Positions 61,464 to 64,000 of a DNA stretch of 64,000 nucleotides are shown piece by piece. A program made the position numbers and the translations under genes. The stretch's first letter is position 1. Each line of letters begins with the position of its first letter. The DNA is from Streptomyces werraensis (GTDB lineage: Bacteria; Actinomycetota; Actinomycetes; Streptomycetales; Streptomycetaceae), in NCBI GenBank assembly GCA_014656175.1, contig BNBX01000003.1:56573-120572 (forward strand), given 5' to 3'. The notes below the pieces were generated by a model. That model did no database searches and was not told where the DNA came from. It saw only the letters and a list, made by a program, of their open reading frames with translations.

Positions 61464-61481
61464 GCCGGAGGAACGACCGCC

Positions 61482-62855
61482 ATGAGCAAGCCGCTGAAGC
61501 AGATCCACCTCGCCGCCCACTTCCCCGGCGTCAACAACACCACCGTGTGGAGCGACCCCGCGTCCGGCAGCCACATCGAGTTCAGCTCCTTCGCGCACTT
61601 CGCCCGCACCGCCGAACGCGCCAAGTTCGACTTCCTGTTCCTCGCCGAAGGGCTCCGGCTGCGCGAACAGGGCGGCAGGATCTACGACCTGGACGTGGTC
61701 GGCCGCCCCGACACCTTCACCGTGCTGTCCGCCCTCGCCGCCGTCACCGACCACCTCGGACTGACCGGGACCATCAACTCCACCTTCAACGAGCCCTACG
61801 AGGTGGCCCGCCAGTTCGCGAGTCTCGACCACCTCTCCGGCGGCCGCGCCGCCTGGAACGTGGTCACCTCCTGGGACGCCTTCACCGGCGAGAACTTCCG
61901 GCGCGGCGGCTTCCTGCCGCAGGAGGAGCGCTACTCCCGCGCCAAGGAGTTCCTGGCCACCGCCCACGAACTGTTCGACTCCTGGCACGGCGACGAGATC
62001 CTCGCCGACCAGGGGATCGGCGTCTTCCTCCGCGACGCCAAGGCCGGCGCCTTCGTCCACCGGGGACAGCACTTCGACATCCACGGCCGGTTCAACGTCC
62101 CGCGCTCCCCGCAGGGCCGCCCCGTCGTCTTCCAGGCCGGCGACTCCGACGAAGGACGCGAGTTCGCCGCGTCCGACGCCGACGCCATCTTCAGCCGCCA
62201 CGCCACCCTCGAAGCCGGCCGCGCCTTCTACACCGACGTCAAGCGCCGCCTCGCGAAGTACGGCCGTCGCCCCGACCAGCTGCTCATCCTGCCCGCCGCC
62301 ACCTTCACCCTCGCCGACACGGACGAAGAGGCGCAGGAGCTGGCGAAGGCGGTGCGCCGCCGGCAGGTGAGCGGCGCCACCGCCCTGCGCCACCTGGAGT
62401 TCGTCTGGAACCGGGACCTCTCCGGCTACGACCCCGACGGGCCGCTGCCCGACATCGACCCGGACGTCAGCAGCCGCCACATCGCCGAGGGCCGCGCCCA
62501 GGTCCGCATGTACCGGGACCCGCTGGCCACCGCCCGCGAGTGGCGCGAACTCGCAGCCGCCCACAACTGGTCCATCCGCGACCTCGTCATCGAGACCGGC
62601 AACCGGCAGAACTTCATCGGCTCCGCCGAGACCATCGCCCGCACGATCGACGAGTACGTCCAGAGCGACGCCGCCGACGGCTTCATCCTCGTCCCGCACA
62701 TCACCCCCGGCGGCCTCGACGCGTTCGCCGACAAGGTCGTGCCGCTGCTCCAGGAGCGCGGCGTCTTCCGCACCGACTACGAGGGCCCCACCCTCCGCCA
62801 CCATCTGGGCCTCGCCCACCCGGACGACCTCGGCGACCGGCGGGCCGCCTCATGA
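61482..62855 (+). CDS. NtaA/DmoA family FMN-dependent monooxygenase
   Basis: A 457-residue flavin monooxygenase. LAAHFPGVNNTTVWSDP at the start, LDHLSGGRAAWNVVTSWD (flavin site) and the long C-terminal part are typical of NtaA/SnaA/DmoA enzymes, which cleave C-N or C-S bonds in nitrilotriacetate, pristinamycin precursors or dimethylsulfide. The Bacillus counterpart YtnJ acts on N-acetyl-S-alkylcysteines. Gap to the previous gene is 18 nt, and its stop overlaps the next start as ATGA. It needs a reduced-flavin supplier, which is not visible in the window unless the flavoprotein at 52271 serves. Confidence 0.92.
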   Translation: MSKPLKQIHLAAHFPGVNNTTVWSDPASGSHIEFSSFAHFARTAERAKFDFLFLAEGLRLREQGGRIYDLDVVGRPDTFTVLSALAAVTDHLGLTGTINSTFNEPYEVARQFASLDHLSGGRAAWNVVTSWDAFTGENFRRGGFLPQEERYSRAKEFLATAHELFDSWHGDEILADQGIGVFLRDAKAGAFVHRGQHFDIHGRFNVPRSPQGRPVVFQAGDSDEGREFAASDADAIFSRHATLEAGRAFYTDVKRRLAKYGRRPDQLLILPAATFTLADTDEEAQELAKAVRRRQVSGATALRHLEFVWNRDLSGYDPDGPLPDIDPDVSSRHIAEGRAQVRMYRDPLATAREWRELAAAHNWSIRDLVIETGNRQNFIGSAETIARTIDEYVQSDAADGFILVPHITPGGLDAFADKVVPLLQERGVFRTDYEGPTLRHHLGLAHPDDLGDRRAAS

Positions 62856-63916
62856 GGTTCCTCGCGGTCACCCTGATCGTCCACCGCCCCGACCCCGTCA
62901 CCGGCGTGCTGAAACCGACGCACGACCGCTTCCGCGAGGTCCTCGGCAACGCCGTCCTCGCCGAGGAGCTGGGCTTCGACGGCTTCGGCGTGGGGGAGCG
63001 GCACGAGCGGCCCTTCCTCTCCTCCGCGCCCGCCGTCGTCCTCAGCCACATCGCGGCCCTGACCCGCCGCATCCGCCTGTTCACCGCGGTCACCACGCTC
63101 AGCCTGCTCGACCCGGTGCGCGCCTACGAGGACTACGCCACCCTCGACCACCTCTCCGAGGGCCGCCTCGACCTCATCATCGGCAAGGGAAACGGCACCG
63201 CCCAGCGAGAACTGTTCCAGGTCACCCCCGAGGACCAGTGGGACCGCAACGCCGAGAGCCACGACGTCCTCCGCCGGATCTGGCGGCAGGACAGGATCAC
63301 CGCCGACACCCGCTTCCGTCCGCCGCTGAAGGACGCCGAGGTCTGGCCGCGCCCCTACCAGCGGCCCGTCCGCGTCTGGCACGGCAGCGCCACCAGCAAG
63401 GAGTCCGTCGACCTGGCCGCCCGCCACGGCGACCCGCTGTTCTCCGCGAACGTCACCCACCCGATCGAGCCCTACGCCGAGCTGATCGACCACTACCGGG
63501 AACGCTGGGCGCACCACGGCCACGACCCGGCGAAGCTCACGGTCGGCGCCGGCACGGCAGGGCTGCTGGTGGCCCGCACCTCCCAGGAGGCCGTCGAGGC
63601 GTACCGGCCGGTCTTCGAGGCCGACCTGGCCTTCCGGAAGGAGTCCGGACTGCCGGTGGTCTTCGAGACGGTGGAGGACTTCGTCGAGCGCAGCTCCGCC
63701 CTGATCGGCAGCCCGCAGCAGATCGTCGACAAGGTGCACCGCTACCACGAGCGGTTCGGGCACAGCGTGCTCCATGTGCACGCCGACGCGGGCGGACTGC
63801 CCGAGTCCGTGCACCGCGACTCCCTCGAACGCTTCCAGTCCGAGGTGGCCCCCGCCCTCCGGCACGCCCTGCCGGACCCGCCGTTCGCGTGGGAGCCGGT
63901 CCACCCGGTCCCGTAG
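62852..63916 (+). CDS. LLM class flavin-dependent oxidoreductase
   Basis: A 354-residue luciferase-like enzyme of bacterial-luciferase type: LAEELGFDGFGVGERHERPF, then LDHLSEGRLDLIIGKGNG. It is similar in size and type to YtmO of the Bacillus sulfur operon. With its two neighbours it gives the operon three flavin monooxygenases of distinct subgroups, suggesting several S-substituted substrates or successive oxidations. It is the last gene of the operon, followed by a strong terminator. Confidence 0.9.
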   Translation: MRFLAVTLIVHRPDPVTGVLKPTHDRFREVLGNAVLAEELGFDGFGVGERHERPFLSSAPAVVLSHIAALTRRIRLFTAVTTLSLLDPVRAYEDYATLDHLSEGRLDLIIGKGNGTAQRELFQVTPEDQWDRNAESHDVLRRIWRQDRITADTRFRPPLKDAEVWPRPYQRPVRVWHGSATSKESVDLAARHGDPLFSANVTHPIEPYAELIDHYRERWAHHGHDPAKLTVGAGTAGLLVARTSQEAVEAYRPVFEADLAFRKESGLPVVFETVEDFVERSSALIGSPQQIVDKVHRYHERFGHSVLHVHADAGGLPESVHRDSLERFQSEVAPALRHALPDPPFAWEPVHPVP

Positions 63917-63932
63917 AACCCCGGAACACGAC

Positions 63933-63968
63933 GCGACCCCTCCGGCATCCGCGCGCCGGAGGGGTCGC
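63933..63968. terminator. Terminator of the sulfur-salvage operon
   Basis: A 14-bp perfect stem (63933-63946 with 63955-63968) with an 8-nt loop, 17 nt after the last stop codon. Confidence 0.88.
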
Positions 63969-63981
63969 CGTCGTGCCGTGC

Positions 63982-64000
63982 TCAGGCCGCGGCGGACTTC
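63982..64000 (-). CDS. Possible 3' end of a converging gene
   Basis: On the minus strand the last visible codons would read KSAAA followed by TGA (63984-63982). Position just past a bidirectional-looking terminator fits the end of a convergent gene. Too short to identify. Confidence 0.3.

Overview
The window is very GC-rich, uses GTG and ATG starts freely, packs genes into operons with 4-nt ATGA/GTGA overlaps, and carries families typical of Streptomyces: monomeric NADP isocitrate dehydrogenase, an xlnB-axeA xylanase pair, a bxlREFGA xylo-oligosaccharide cluster, a fused SecDF with a DksA/MreB-like block, ECF41 sigma and DUF5302/DUF6328/DUF6343 proteins. It reads as core-arm chromosome of a streptomycete. 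No phage, plasmid, IS element or CRISPR array is visible; there is one tRNA-Pro(GGG).

Layout. 1-7.4 kb: a minus-strand catabolic operon (PhyH-type dioxygenase, SDR, two Gfo/Idh/MocA oxidoreductases) divergent from a LacI regulator, then a TMEM175-like channel and a third Gfo/Idh/MocA gene behind a strong palindromic operator. 7.4-14 kb: tRNA-Pro, a PPOX-fold protein, then a divergent locus of a TPR-CHAT caspase-like protease against a cytosolic subtilase, a sigma factor and a small acidic protein. 14-24 kb: N-formylglutamate amidohydrolase, icd, MscS channel, crotonase, a UPF0104-like membrane protein, an ABC exporter under a MerR/SoxR-type promoter, and a DUF4157 protein with a nuclease-like C-terminus. 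24-31.5 kb: secDF, a NarL-type two-component system, two DksA-like zinc-finger proteins, a short MreB-like protein and an Rv1733c-like membrane protein.

31.5-41.7 kb is a xylan-utilisation region: secreted GH11 xylanase and CE4 acetylxylan esterase (both with CBM2-type binding modules), and the xylobiose ABC transporter plus cytoplasmic GH3 beta-xylosidase under the LacI-type repressor BxlR. CGAA-N3-TTCG operators lie in front of both transcription units. 41.7-52.2 kb holds mostly single genes: nitroreductase, a metallothionein-like protein, SDR, a large DUF262-DUF1524 nuclease-type defence protein carrying an MGMT/ATL-like domain, MpaB-family oxygenase, DEAD-box helicase, and an ECF41 sigma factor paired with a carboxymuconolactone decarboxylase.

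52.2-64 kb is the most interesting part. A 25-residue leader peptide ending in a Cys-Cys pair (55558-55635), missed by normal gene calling, heads a plus-strand operon of GNAT acetyltransferase, amino-acid-type ABC transporter (two binding proteins, permease, ATPase) and three flavin-dependent LLM monooxygenases. A divergent operon adds a second permease and a large FAD/NAD(P)-binding protein. The set matches, component by component, the Bacillus ytm/yxe operons for S-substituted cysteine salvage, but with apparent cysteine-sensing attenuation as its switch.
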